The notes: generated by a model from the sequence alone, not told the origin. Positions 9,429 through 17,369 are shown, counted from the first letter of the stretch. The stretch is DNA of 64,000 bases from Bacillota bacterium (GCA_023388995.1 JAEWFD010000027.1:1-64000); one strand, 5' to 3'. A program made the numbers and translations.

Positions 9429-9733
9429 TGATCGAAAGCCTCCCAGTCATATTCTGCTGCATCGGCAGCACGATGCACGGCTGAAATGACACGTGCTGCA
9501 ATCGTACAATCCAATGCACCTTTATCCACTGCCGTAATTTTGGCTTGCTTTATCTGCAATTTTTCTAAGGTTGTCAAGATGACATGCTGGATCTGTCTGC
9601 CATATTGGTTGATGACACTGCTTTTCAGATCTAATGAAATACCTGGCTGATCATTTAGGTCAAGCATAATCTGGATATCGGAAGATTCCAGCGTACCTGC
9701 AACTGCAGGATGCTTCAATGCTAATTGTTTCAT
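9416..9733 (-). CDS. citD: Citrate lyase gamma subunit (acyl carrier protein)
   Basis: Small carrier protein of about 105 residues that bears the phosphoribosyl-dephospho-CoA prosthetic group of citrate lyase. The attachment motif AGTLESSD is at residues 12-19, the serine after Glu being the modified residue by analogy with characterised CitD. VDKGALDC in the C-terminal half is also typical. Two adjacent ATG codons exist (9736 and 9733); the second gives better spacing to the AAAGGAG ribosome site. Its prosthetic group needs CitG, encoded at 14056-14943, and a CitX-type transferase that is not in this window. Confidence 0.94.
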   Translation of the reverse strand: MKQLALKHPAVAGTLESSDIQIMLDLNDQPGISLDLKSSVINQYGRQIQHVILTTLEKLQIKQAKITAVDKGALDCTIAARVISAVHRAADAAEYDWEAFDQWND

Positions 9734-9768
9734 CATGTTCTCCTTTATCTTGTTTTGGTTATGAAAAG

Positions 9769-9897
9769 CTACTTATTCGGAAATAGTTTTAATAATAACA
9801 GCGAGCACAAGTAGAGGATGAAAAGCGCAATGAAGATTCCTCCCATGCCTAGTCCCATAATTTCCAGTGCTGGTCCTAACAATTCTGTATGTAACAT
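9769..9897 (-). CDS. Mini OadG-like membrane subunit (42 residues)
   Basis: A 42-codon gene between oadB and citD with its own strong GGAGGAT ribosome site. It codes for a single hydrophobic helix (about residues 13-37, starting with LEIMGLGMGG) followed by KLFPNK. This matches the N-terminal membrane part of oxaloacetate decarboxylase gamma subunits, which have the same GMG-containing helix ending in a basic, proline-containing tail. The usual cytoplasmic C-terminal part is missing; the 109-residue protein at 11428-11757 may supply a related soluble domain. Role inferred: anchors the carboxyltransferase to the OadB pump. Too short for homology to be certain without a profile search. Confidence 0.72.
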   Translation of the reverse strand: MLHTELLGPALEIMGLGMGGIFIALFILYLCSLLLLKLFPNK

Positions 9898-9913
9898 TTT
9901 TTATCCTCCTGAC

Positions 9914-11026
9914 TTACGCAAAAAATGAAAGTAATAATCCGCCGGCAATAACGGATGCAATCTGTCCGGATACATTGGCACCAATTGCATAGTTTAAGAC
10001 GAAATTCTTTTTATCTGCCTCAGTAGCCAGTTTTTGCACAACACGAGCAGACATTGGGAATGCGGAAATTCCTGCAGCGCCAATCATTGGATTCATTTTT
10101 TCCTTGCGGAAGATGTTTAGCAATTTTACGAACATGACCCCGCCGATGGTATCCATGACGAAGGCAACCAAACCAAAGCAAATAATAAGCAACGTATTCC
10201 AGTTGAGGAATTTTTCGGCTGTCATTTGCATGGAGATGGTTAATCCAAGCAAAATAGAAATTAAATTGACCAGTTCATTTTGTGCAGTCATGCTGAGACG
10301 ATCTAATACGCCGCATTCCCGCAATAAGTTACCGAACATCAGGAAGCCGACAAGCGGCAAAGAAGCCGGTGAAATCAGTCCCGAAATAAAGATAATGATA
10401 ATCGGAAACAAGATTTTGGTTTTCTTGGATACGGTGGATGCTTTGTACTGCATCCGAATGCTGCGTTCATTCTTGGTGGTTACCAGCTTGATGGCAAGAG
10501 GCTGAACAATCGGGACCAAAGCCATATAGGAATATGCAGCTACCGTAATCCCCCCTAATAAATGCGGAGCTAGAATATTGGCAACAAAAATCGCCGTAGG
10601 TCCATCAGCTGCACCGATGGTACCGATCGAAGCTGCTTCTTTTAAATCAAAGCCAAATAAAACAGCAACGATGATGGTAAAGAAAATACCGAATTGCGCT
10701 GCAGCACCAAACAATAGCATGAATGGATTTTGCAATAGCGGACCAAAGTCAATCATGGCCCCAATGCCAATAAAGATTAACAACGGAAACAATTCCGTTT
10801 CGATCCCAAATGAGAATAGCTCATTCAGAACACCGACTGGCCCGCCTGGATGGGTAATCAATCCCGACATTGGAAAGTTGACCAGAATGGCCCCTAATCC
10901 CATCGGGACTAAAAGCGTAGGTTCATATTCTTTTTTGATGCCCAGATACATCAATACGCCGCCAATCAGCATCATCATAATCTGACCGATTGTAATATTT
11001 GTAATACCAAATAACAGTTGTTCCAT
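9914..11026 (-). CDS. oadB: Na+-transporting decarboxylase beta subunit (OadB)
   Basis: Integral membrane subunit of 370 residues that decarboxylates carboxybiotin and pumps two sodium ions outward per turnover in characterised homologues. The conserved GAIGAADGPTAIFVAN-type segment (here TIGAADGPTAIFVAN, about residue 137), which contains the Na+-site aspartate, and the GANVSGQIASVIAGG C-terminal segment are present. About nine or more hydrophobic segments. Nine bases after the biotin-carrier stop, with an AGGAAT ribosome site. With OadA, the biotin carrier and the two OadG-like pieces it would form the complete pump. Glutaconyl- or methylmalonyl-CoA decarboxylase beta subunits are similar, but citrate-lyase context supports oxaloacetate. 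Confidence 0.95.
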   Translation of the reverse strand: MEQLLFGITNITIGQIMMMLIGGVLMYLGIKKEYEPTLLVPMGLGAILVNFPMSGLITHPGGPVGVLNELFSFGIETELFPLLIFIGIGAMIDFGPLLQNPFMLLFGAAAQFGIFFTIIVAVLFGFDLKEAASIGTIGAADGPTAIFVANILAPHLLGGITVAAYSYMALVPIVQPLAIKLVTTKNERSIRMQYKASTVSKKTKILFPIIIIFISGLISPASLPLVGFLMFGNLLRECGVLDRLSMTAQNELVNLISILLGLTISMQMTAEKFLNWNTLLIICFGLVAFVMDTIGGVMFVKLLNIFRKEKMNPMIGAAGISAFPMSARVVQKLATEADKKNFVLNYAIGANVSGQIASVIAGGLLLSFFA

Positions 11027-11034
11027 ATGTATTC

Positions 11035-11415
11035 CTACCCAATCATAACGATAGGCTTGCCGGCATCAATCGTTGTCCCCTTTTCTACATAAACAGCAGT
11101 GATTACGCCGTTTTTCGGAGCAACAATTTCATTTTCCATTTTCATTGCTTCCAGGACAATCAATACTTGGTCTTCTTTCACTTGATCGCCGACCTTTACC
11201 TGGACACTTAATATATTGCCGGGCATTGGTGCTTCGACCATAAGACCCTCTCCTGCTGGTATTGGTGCAGGGGCTGGAGCTGGCTGCAAAGCAGGTACCG
11301 GTGCCGCAGGCACTGCAGGGGCTGCCGGAATTGCTGCTGTACCTTCTACTCCTAATTCTTCCATTTCAACTAAATACTCTTTTCCATTAATATTAATTCT
11401 GAATTTTCTAAGCAT
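11035..11415 (-). CDS. Biotin carrier protein of the decarboxylase
   Basis: Biotinyl domain protein of 126 residues. The biotin-attachment motif EAMKMEN is at residues 89-95 with Lys92 as the modified residue. An Ala/Pro-rich flexible linker occupies residues about 27-55, typical of decarboxylase carriers (MmdC/GcdC type), which lets the biotin swing between OadA and OadB. Strong AAGGAGG ribosome site. BirA, encoded upstream in the same operon, is the expected modifying enzyme. Confidence 0.94.
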   Translation of the reverse strand: MLRKFRININGKEYLVEMEELGVEGTAAIPAAPAVPAAPVPALQPAPAPAPIPAGEGLMVEAPMPGNILSVQVKVGDQVKEDQVLIVLEAMKMENEIVAPKNGVITAVYVEKGTTIDAGKPIVMIG

Positions 11416-11427
11416 AATGCTTCCTCC

Positions 11428-11757
11428 TTACTGATCCTTCTGGATTTCTTGAATGGATACCAAACGTACTATAGCATCTTTTTTGTCATGTACCATTACA
11501 GCTGCAACAATTGCAGCAGCAATTTCCTTGTCGGTATCGATTTTCTCAATGTGCGTTACACGAAATGAACTGTTGGGATGATCACCGGCAGCAATGCTGC
11601 TGGCAATGACGCTGACTAGCTCTTTTTCGTCCTCGTTCACAGGAAGAGTAAAATCAATCACTTGTTGCTTCATCTTGGCAACGGTTGTTTCCGGCGCATC
11701 TGCATTTGAAACAGGCTGCGGTTGTGATCGGAATAATGATCTGAATAACTGAAGCAT
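11428..11757 (-). CDS. OadG/MmdD-like soluble decarboxylase subunit with internal repeat
   Basis: 109 residues, no confident membrane segment. After a short polar N-terminal part, two similar blocks follow each other: about residues 42-73 (ELVSVIASSIAA ... FRVTHIEKI) and 75-105 (EIAAAIVAAVMVHDK ... VRLVSIQEI). This pattern of an Ala/Ile-rich helix then a short strand resembles the C-terminal part of OadG and MmdD/MmdE. I infer that it is the cytoplasmic gamma/delta-like subunit and that the membrane part is carried by the 42-residue protein. The second in-frame ATG (11757) is better spaced from the AAAGGAG site than the one at 11763. Confidence 0.6.
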   Translation of the reverse strand: MLQLFRSLFRSQPQPVSNADAPETTVAKMKQQVIDFTLPVNEDEKELVSVIASSIAAGDHPNSSFRVTHIEKIDTDKEIAAAIVAAVMVHDKKDAIVRLVSIQEIQKDQ

Positions 11758-11813
11758 ATCCATTCTCCTTTACACTGTAATTATAATCTACTTTTCTTTT
11801 GCCCGGTGTTCTT

Positions 11814-12365
11814 TCAGTGTTCTTTTGATGATTGCAGCTTGTTTGCTGACGATATCCGCTTAGCAAGCAGAAGTGCCGTTATGATAACAAAACTATCACC
11901 TGGCAAGAATGCTAAACAGAACATCCAGAAAAAGGAATTCCATGTTAACGGAATCATCAAAACAGTAGTCGCAATCATATAGCAATACGGCAATGCAATT
12001 GCATAGAGTGTCAGCCAGCAAAGAAAGCCCGTTCGAATCATAAAATGCAGGGTGGAGCCTTTTTGCTTCCGGGACCAATGGCAGATGACGGGAATTGCCA
12101 AAAATCCCAGCAAAAACCCAAAACTAGCTTTTGTGATATAGAGCAATCCGCCTCCTGTTGCGAAAACGGGTATGCCTAGTAAACCAATAAAAATATAAAG
12201 CAAGATGCTGGTGAATGCGATATTCACCGGAAGACATAAACTAAGCAGCAGCACCGTCATAAATTGCAAAGAAAAAGGGACGATGTAAAGCTGGAGTTTA
12301 AACTGGGCACTGATTGTCAACAGACAAATGGCTAGTGCAATCATAACTAAATCTTTTGTTTTCAT
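11814..12365 (-). CDS. bioY: Biotin transporter BioY
   Basis: Substrate-binding membrane subunit (S-component) for biotin uptake, 183 residues with about six hydrophobic segments. Family landmarks include the N-terminal LQLYIVPFSLQFM helix, ATGGGLLYITKASFGFLLGF and the C-terminal FLPGDSF. Overlaps birA in an ATGA junction. No EcfAA'T components are nearby; BioY may share the housekeeping ECF module or act alone. Placement inside the decarboxylase operon ties biotin supply to the biotin-dependent enzyme. Confidence 0.93.
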   Translation of the reverse strand: MKTKDLVMIALAICLLTISAQFKLQLYIVPFSLQFMTVLLLSLCLPVNIAFTSILLYIFIGLLGIPVFATGGGLLYITKASFGFLLGFLAIPVICHWSRKQKGSTLHFMIRTGFLCWLTLYAIALPYCYMIATTVLMIPLTWNSFFWMFCLAFLPGDSFVIITALLLAKRISSANKLQSSKEH

Positions 12366-13177
12366 ACGATTTCCTTTTGGCGCAGTGATACTTCGCCGGC
12401 ATGCTTTATCAATTGTTTCTGTTGTTCATCTAGCAAGATGATATGTCCGCAGTCATTGATCCCAAGTACGAGATACGGGTCGTTGTGTCCATCAATGACA
12501 ACTGTTTTGCCAATCAGAAAATTCAAGGACCGGTAGCGTTCCATAAATGAGTAATCATGGGCAATGATTTGCTGGTAATAATGAAAGAACTGTTTCAGCA
12601 GTGTTTCAATCAGCGCTAGCCGCGGTACAGCAATACCGCTCTCCATTCTTAAAGATGTCATGCTGTGCTGAAGTTCAAGGGGAATATCTGAAGTCGCTGT
12701 ATGGGTATTGATTCCGATGCCGATGACAAGTGATCGATATGCATTGCTGCCTGCATCTAATACCCCTTCACATAAAATGCCGCAAACTTTTTTATGATTT
12801 ACATATACATCATTCAGCCATTTGATAGCTGGCTGCAATGGATAGTGCATAGCAATCATATCGACAACAGCCAAACTTGCTGCAATGGTAAGAAATGAGA
12901 TATCCTGAAGAGACTCTTCAGGCTTGATTAACAAACTCAGATAAATGCCTGTTCCTTGTGGCGATACGAAGGATCTTTGAAAGCGACCTCTCCCTTTCGT
13001 CTGACCATTGGCAACAATAACAAGAGGCACTTTATCACATCCGTTCGCATGCTCTTTGGCATAGGTGTTGGTGGACGGAAGTTCGTCAAATACCAATCCT
13101 TCCGCAATGCCTAGTGCTGCCAGTTTCTGACTCAAGTCAGCGGCTGTAAACCAGCCATCTTTTATATCATGATCCAT
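12362..13177 (-). CDS. birA: Biotin-protein ligase (BirA/BPL, no DNA-binding domain)
   Basis: Attaches biotin to the lysine of the carrier protein through biotinyl-AMP. About 271 residues; the catalytic signatures are STNTYAKEHA, the biotinyl-AMP loop KGRGRFQR and KWLNDVYVNHKK with GILCE. The N-terminal part is only about 30 residues long, so the helix-turn-helix of bifunctional BirA repressors is absent: this is a monofunctional ligase. An ATG at 13177 preceded by GAGG is preferred; a GTG at 13186 is also possible. First gene of the long citrate/oxaloacetate operon. Confidence 0.93.
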   Translation of the reverse strand: MDHDIKDGWFTAADLSQKLAALGIAEGLVFDELPSTNTYAKEHANGCDKVPLVIVANGQTKGRGRFQRSFVSPQGTGIYLSLLIKPEESLQDISFLTIAASLAVVDMIAMHYPLQPAIKWLNDVYVNHKKVCGILCEGVLDAGSNAYRSLVIGIGINTHTATSDIPLELQHSMTSLRMESGIAVPRLALIETLLKQFFHYYQQIIAHDYSFMERYRSLNFLIGKTVVIDGHNDPYLVLGINDCGHIILLDEQQKQLIKHAGEVSLRQKEIV

Positions 13178-13206
13178 TTCTAACACCTCATCCTTGCTCT
13201 GTTTTG

Positions 13207-13212
13207 ATTATA
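13207..13212 (-). promoter_or_regulatory. Probable extended -10 promoter for the birA-oadA operon
   Basis: Minus strand TGATATAAT, an extended -10 box, ends about 30 bases before the birA start. No good -35 is seen (ATTTCA at 17 bp), as is common for extended -10 promoters. Confidence 0.5.
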
Positions 13213-13289
13213 TCACGAAATTAAATTGCTGAAATTTCTGTTGCAGAAAAAGACATTAAAAAAACACTTAGTTTGCATCCTTTGTATGC

Positions 13290-13295
13290 TATAAT
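13290..13295 (+). promoter_or_regulatory. Probable extended -10 promoter for the GntR-citG unit
   Basis: Plus strand TGCTATAAT, 64 bases before the TTG start of the regulator. The -35 region is poor. It is divergent from the birA promoter, so both units could be controlled from this 180-bp region. Confidence 0.5.
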
Positions 13296-13327
13296 TTCGC
13301 TAATGATACAGCTCATTTCCGCTATAT

Positions 13328-13341
13328 TGGAAACGCTATCA
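13328..13341 (+). promoter_or_regulatory. cre-like catabolite control site in the GntR-citG leader
   Basis: TGGAAACGCTATCA matches 13 of 14 positions of the CcpA box TGWAANCGNTNWCA. It lies downstream of the promoter and just before the ribosome site, where cre boxes act as roadblocks. Confidence 0.55.
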
Positions 13342-13358
13342 GAAAGGAGTAGATTTGT

Positions 13359-14054
13359 TTGGTTGATTATATGCATCAAGTAGTCAAAATGGTAAATCTG
13401 GCGCAAGATCGTCCTTTGAATGAGATTGTGTATGAAGGATTGCGCAGTGCCATTATCAAAGGTGTGATTCCTGTAGGTGAACGCATCAACGAAAAGACGT
13501 ACGCACAGCATCTCAATATTTCAAGAACACCAATTCGGAATGCCATCAGCAGATTCCAGGGAGAAGGAATCGTGGAATATATTCCGAATCAAGGCGTGGT
13601 AATCAAACGTGTAACCGTAAAGAACGCGATTGAAATTTATCAGCTGCGCATTGCGCTGGATACCTTGGCATCCATCGAGGCAATGCGACTGATGACACCG
13701 CAGAATTACCAAGAAATGCAATCGTTGCTGGAACGCACAGAAGCAGCAGAAGCAGCAAAAAATGTTGAACAGGTCATTGCGTATTTTTCCGATTTCAATA
13801 ATATGATTTATCAGATGAGCCAAATGCCGATTCTGACACTGCTGATTCAGCGTCTGCGGGACTATCTGGCACGTTTCCGCGATATCTCATTATACGATAA
13901 CAGGCGGCGCCGCATGGCTTTGGATGAACATTGGCTGATTTACCGCTGCTTGAAAAGCAAAGATGAAGAACAGCTTTCCATGCTGATCAAAGAGCATTTG
14001 CTGTATAGCGAGCAATTTGTTTTGCAGGAAGTGCAAAAGGAAGAAGAAGCTTAG
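13359..14054 (+). CDS. GntR family (FadR/FCD type) transcriptional regulator
   Basis: 231 residues with an N-terminal winged helix-turn-helix (about residues 15-85: VYEGLRSAIIKGVIPVGE then ISRTPIRNAISRF) and a C-terminal all-helical FCD ligand domain. FCD regulators commonly sense organic acids. The start is a TTG: AAAGGAG is nine bases before it, whereas the first ATG (13371) is 21 bases away. It is divergent from the birA-oad-cit operon and directly followed by citG with one base between, so I infer that it controls citrate utilisation; ligand and direction of control are unknown. Confidence 0.9.
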   Translation: MVDYMHQVVKMVNLAQDRPLNEIVYEGLRSAIIKGVIPVGERINEKTYAQHLNISRTPIRNAISRFQGEGIVEYIPNQGVVIKRVTVKNAIEIYQLRIALDTLASIEAMRLMTPQNYQEMQSLLERTEAAEAAKNVEQVIAYFSDFNNMIYQMSQMPILTLLIQRLRDYLARFRDISLYDNRRRRMALDEHWLIYRCLKSKDEEQLSMLIKEHLLYSEQFVLQEVQKEEEA

Positions 14055-14055
14055 C

Positions 14056-14943
14056 ATGCAGATCCCTGTTGCATTATTGGAACACATCGCAGGGCTTGCC
14101 GGTGCTGCTTTGAAAGAAGAAGTTCTATTAACACCCAAACCAGGATTGGTGGATTGCCAAGACCAAGGGGCGCATAGCGATATGGATGCTGCCTTGTTCT
14201 TGACCAGTATTGAAGCATTGCAACCCTTTTTTCTGCAATACATAGTGCAAGGATATCAATCAAAAGAAGCGCCAGCCAAGTTGTTCCAGCAAATACGCGA
14301 AATTGGGAAAGCTGCTGAACGAGCAATGTTTCAGGCCACCAATGGAATCAATACTCACAAAGGAGCACAATTCTCTTTGGCCCTGATTCTCACTTCGCTG
14401 GGATATTGGATTCGGCAAAAACAGATTGTTTCCTTGGCTCAATTGTCTGAGTTTCTGACCATAGATGAATTATTCGCCTTTGTAAGACAGCTGACAGCGA
14501 ATATACTGGAAGAAGATTTGAAGCAGATGAGCCATCCTGCGCAAACCCATGGAGAACAGCTATATGTACAATATGGCATTGGCGGCATTCGGGAAGAAGC
14601 ACATCAAGGATTCCCTTCTTTGCGGCTGCTTGCTTATCCCGAACTGGAAAGGCAACGCACGGCGCTCGCTCATCCCCGTCAGCTCTACTTGCATCTTCTC
14701 TTTTATTTGATGAGTCATGTAGATGATTCCAACGTACTGCATCGCGGCGGTTTGGCAGGTTTGCAGTATGTAAAGCAAACTGCCATGTCATTCTTACAAA
14801 ACGGAGGCATCTTGCAGGAAGCTTATGAAACAGAAATTGCCCTGATCAATCAGGCATTCATTGACCGCAACCTAAGTCCAGGCGGCTGTGCCGACTTGCT
14901 GGCATTGACGATATTCCTCCATCAATTGGATCAAAAAGGCTGA
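14056..14943 (+). CDS. citG: Triphosphoribosyl-dephospho-CoA synthase CitG
   Basis: Makes the precursor of the citrate lyase prosthetic group from dephospho-CoA and ATP. 295 residues. Family motifs: TPKPGLVDCQDQGAHSDMD near the N-terminus, ATNGINTHKGAQF in the middle and SHVDDSN with LSPGGCADLLA at the C-terminus. The ATG is one base past the regulator stop, so the two genes are co-transcribed. Its product would be loaded on CitD. The transfer enzyme CitX (separate, or fused to CitG in some bacteria) is not in this protein, judging by its length, nor elsewhere in the window. Confidence 0.94.
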   Translation: MQIPVALLEHIAGLAGAALKEEVLLTPKPGLVDCQDQGAHSDMDAALFLTSIEALQPFFLQYIVQGYQSKEAPAKLFQQIREIGKAAERAMFQATNGINTHKGAQFSLALILTSLGYWIRQKQIVSLAQLSEFLTIDELFAFVRQLTANILEEDLKQMSHPAQTHGEQLYVQYGIGGIREEAHQGFPSLRLLAYPELERQRTALAHPRQLYLHLLFYLMSHVDDSNVLHRGGLAGLQYVKQTAMSFLQNGGILQEAYETEIALINQAFIDRNLSPGGCADLLALTIFLHQLDQKG

Positions 14944-14956
14944 TTCGCCTTTTTTT
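14933..14956 (+). terminator. Terminator after citG
   Basis: Plus-strand stem AAAAAGGC / GCCTTTTT with a TGATTC loop and T-run, overlapping the citG stop codon. Confidence 0.85.
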
Positions 14957-14963
14957 ATTGGAA

Positions 14964-14992
14964 CAAAAAAATACCGGATGATCATCCGGTAT
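14964..14992 (-). terminator. Terminator after the citrate transporter
   Basis: A perfect 22-base palindrome (14971-14992, arm ACCGGAT) followed on the minus strand by six T. Being symmetrical it could also back up the citG terminator. Confidence 0.85.
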
Positions 14993-15009
14993 TAACTACA
15001 TTTACTATA

Positions 15010-16389
15010 TTATTTAAATAATGGTACGGAGCCGTTGATTGCTGACGCAAGAATAAAGATAACGAAGATTCCAAGTGCCCATTTGGCAGATTCCTTCTGC
15101 CATTCTCCCATATCTAATCCTGTCAAGTTCAGCAAGATATAGATAAAGGCAACCAGTGGACTTAGCAGATGGAATGCTTGTCCCAGCAAAGATGCTGTTC
15201 CCAGTTCCATAGCTGTGAAACCATATTGAAATCCTGCTTCTGCAACAACTGGCAGTACACCATAGTAGAAGGCATCATTTGACAAGAAGAATGTACCTGG
15301 TGCGGACAGAATCGCAACAATCAGTCCCCAGAAGCGTCCAAAACTTGCAGGAATAATATGTGTCAAAGACAATGCCAATGCATCGGACATTCCGGAACCA
15401 GTAAATAATCCCATGAAGATACCTGCTCCCATAACAAGAATAACTACTTGCACGGCATCTCCAGCGTTGTCTTGAATGCGTTGTTTCTGATCTTTCAGTG
15501 ACTTATAATTGATGAGCAATGCTAATGTTGTGCCTACTAAGAACAAGAATACAGATGGGAAGATCCCGCGAATCAGCAGGAAAACAATCAGCAGTGTCAA
15601 AGCCAGATTGATCCAGAAATTTTGCGGACGTTTCAGCTTCAGCTCTTCTTCATCGGTAGATGTTGTCAAAGCATCCAAATCATCTTGCGTTAAGTTTTGG
15701 ATACCAATGCGTTTGCGTTCTTTAAGTCCCAGATAGTAGCAAACGCCAAGCATGTATACTGTAGCTAAAATCATCCCTAACGTAAGATTAGCCAGTATTT
15801 GCTGCTCATTTAATCCCAGTACGGAGATAACGCGTGCAGTTGGCCCGCCCCATGGCAATAGATTCATGATGGTATTCATCAGGATGATAATAACCCCTAA
15901 ATTCATCATCTTGATTCCCAGTTTTTTATAAATCGGGATAAACGCAGTACAAACAATCAATGTTGTTGTCGTTCCATCTCCATTCAAAGATACGGCGGCT
16001 GCTACAATCCCTGTTGCCAGCATTACTTTTACCGGATCCCCTTTGGCAAATTGGATCATTTTCTTCGTAATTGGATCAAACATCCCTGCATTCAGCATGA
16101 TTGCAAAGTACAGGATAGCAAACAGCAGCATAACTCCCGTAGATGCAACTTTACTAATACCGGATTTTGACCATTCTCCGATAATCAGGATTTGATCCAG
16201 CATTGTAGGATCAGCTTTTTCAAATAGTTTGGCAGCTTGTTCTGTATAAAGACCCATGAAAGATCCGGCCAGTGTGAAGACAAGCGGCACTACAATCAAA
16301 GCTACAAACGGCGATAATTTCTTTCTCATGATCAAGACCATGAAGACGATAATCATTGCCCATGACAGAAAGGTAAGCATTACATTCAT
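15010..16389 (-). CDS. CitMHS family citrate transporter
   Basis: Secondary transporter of 459 residues with about eleven hydrophobic segments. The family signature LNGDGTTTTLIVCTAFIP is at about residues 125-142, and the LLPWGGPTARV segment matches CitM/CitH proteins, which import citrate complexed to Mg2+ or Ca2+ with protons. AAAGGAG ribosome site before the ATG. Monocistronic, with a cre-like site in the promoter. Genomic context (citrate lyase, oxaloacetate decarboxylase) supports citrate as substrate. Confidence 0.9.
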   Translation of the reverse strand: MNVMLTFLSWAMIIVFMVLIMRKKLSPFVALIVVPLVFTLAGSFMGLYTEQAAKLFEKADPTMLDQILIIGEWSKSGISKVASTGVMLLFAILYFAIMLNAGMFDPITKKMIQFAKGDPVKVMLATGIVAAAVSLNGDGTTTTLIVCTAFIPIYKKLGIKMMNLGVIIILMNTIMNLLPWGGPTARVISVLGLNEQQILANLTLGMILATVYMLGVCYYLGLKERKRIGIQNLTQDDLDALTTSTDEEELKLKRPQNFWINLALTLLIVFLLIRGIFPSVFLFLVGTTLALLINYKSLKDQKQRIQDNAGDAVQVVILVMGAGIFMGLFTGSGMSDALALSLTHIIPASFGRFWGLIVAILSAPGTFFLSNDAFYYGVLPVVAEAGFQYGFTAMELGTASLLGQAFHLLSPLVAFIYILLNLTGLDMGEWQKESAKWALGIFVIFILASAINGSVPLFK

Positions 16390-16401
16390 ATTTTCTCTCC
16401 T

Positions 16402-16424
16402 TTATCAAGTCGCTTTCTTGATAA
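16402..16424. promoter_or_regulatory. Inverted repeat in the citrate transporter leader
   Basis: Perfect inverted repeat TTATCAAG-N7-CTTGATAA between the -10 box (TATTAT, 16432-16437, minus) and the start codon. It could be an operator or a short RNA hairpin. No match to a known operator is claimed. Confidence 0.4.
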
Positions 16425-16439
16425 CTTGAGTATAATACA

Positions 16440-16453
16440 GGCAACCGCTTTCA
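16440..16453 (-). promoter_or_regulatory. cre-like site in the citrate transporter promoter
   Basis: Minus strand TGAAAGCGGTTGCC matches 12 of 14 positions of the cre consensus and lies between the -35 and -10 regions, where bound CcpA would block RNA polymerase. Confidence 0.5.
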
Positions 16454-16696
16454 ACAATAGAACCGGCATTGAAAGAACACTGGAAAAACACTTCATACAA
16501 CACCCATAAAATTCAAATTGAACAATAGATCAACCTTACTGATTCAACGTATTATGCATTTAAGTGTTGTGCCGTGAAAAAGCATATATCGCTGCCTGTC
16601 CAACATCGCAGTATGTCTGACTACCTATTTTCCGGCAGTATACCTGCACCTTAAAAAAGACGAAGCTTAACTCCATCATATTTTGGAATAGCTATT
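16454..16696. other. Intergenic region without recognisable gene
   Basis: Together with the citrate transporter promoter this makes 307 bp without a coding region. I see no convincing small gene, RNA or terminator hairpin downstream of the MarR gene. Confidence 0.5.
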
Positions 16697-17161
16697 TTAT
16701 TTTACGGTCTCTTCCTCTTTTGGAAACTCAAGTTTTGCCATATTCTCCGCCATTTTCAACAAGCCAGTCTCCAAATAAGAAATCTGAACATCGGAGAGGT
16801 TTTGAAAAAGCTGCTCATAAAACACCTGCTCCTGAATCGTTCGCTGAGAAACATAGTCATCCCCTTCTGCTGTTAGATGAACACGAAGCACCCGCTGGTC
16901 CATCTCGTCCGGCAGTAATACCAGCATCCCTTTCTCTGCAAGAGCCAAAGCCAGTTTCTTTACATTTTGCCGTGTACAAGCCATAAACTCCGCTAATTCG
17001 CTTAATGAAGGTATATGGCGGCGAAATTGCTGCAACGTGACCAGCAAAAAATATTGCTTGGTACTCACAGCGGTCTGGTTGCGATCCCCCAGCAACTGCA
17101 GTTTATTGGCCAACAGGAAAATGGCACCATAGATAAATTGGTATTGTTTTTCTTGTTTCAT
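16697..17161 (-). CDS. MarR family transcriptional regulator
   Basis: 154 residues with a central winged helix-turn-helix (LSELAEFMACTRQNVKKLALALAEKG, about residues 57-82) and a following wing with DQRVLRVHLTAEG. AAAGGAG ribosome site. It is alone between the citrate transporter and pckA; targets are not evident. The upstream region contains a possible self-operator (17175-17197). Many MarR proteins sense phenolic or oxidising compounds, but no ligand can be deduced. Confidence 0.92.
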   Translation of the reverse strand: MKQEKQYQFIYGAIFLLANKLQLLGDRNQTAVSTKQYFLLVTLQQFRRHIPSLSELAEFMACTRQNVKKLALALAEKGMLVLLPDEMDQRVLRVHLTAEGDDYVSQRTIQEQVFYEQLFQNLSDVQISYLETGLLKMAENMAKLEFPKEEETVK

Positions 17162-17174
17162 AGTTCTCCTTTAC

Positions 17175-17197
17175 GTAATAGGTTACTATTTTATTAC
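17175..17197. promoter_or_regulatory. Possible MarR operator
   Basis: Inverted repeat GTAATA-N11-TATTAC directly upstream of the MarR gene, the size and position expected of an autoregulatory MarR site. Confidence 0.35.
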
Positions 17198-17235
17198 ATT
17201 CCCTAGCAAAGGTCAAGAGATTGCTGAACTGTCAC

Positions 17236-17262
17236 TAAAAAACCAACCCTTGAGGCTGGTTT
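17236..17262 (-). terminator. Terminator after pckA
   Basis: Minus strand AACCAGCC / GGGTTGGTT stem with TCAA loop and a run of T; about 105 bp after the pckA stop. Confidence 0.8.
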
Positions 17263-17369
17263 CATAGTGATTGTCATATAATTGCTCGTGAAAATACTTA
17301 CAGTTTCTATTCCCATTACACGAAAGTAATGGCAGTTGAAAACAGTTTGGCCGCAGGAGTCCTTCTAGC

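Noticed and set aside
13221..13511. Minus-strand open frame across the birA/GntR intergenic region
   Set aside because: It runs over both promoters and the start of the regulator, and its translation looks like random sequence.
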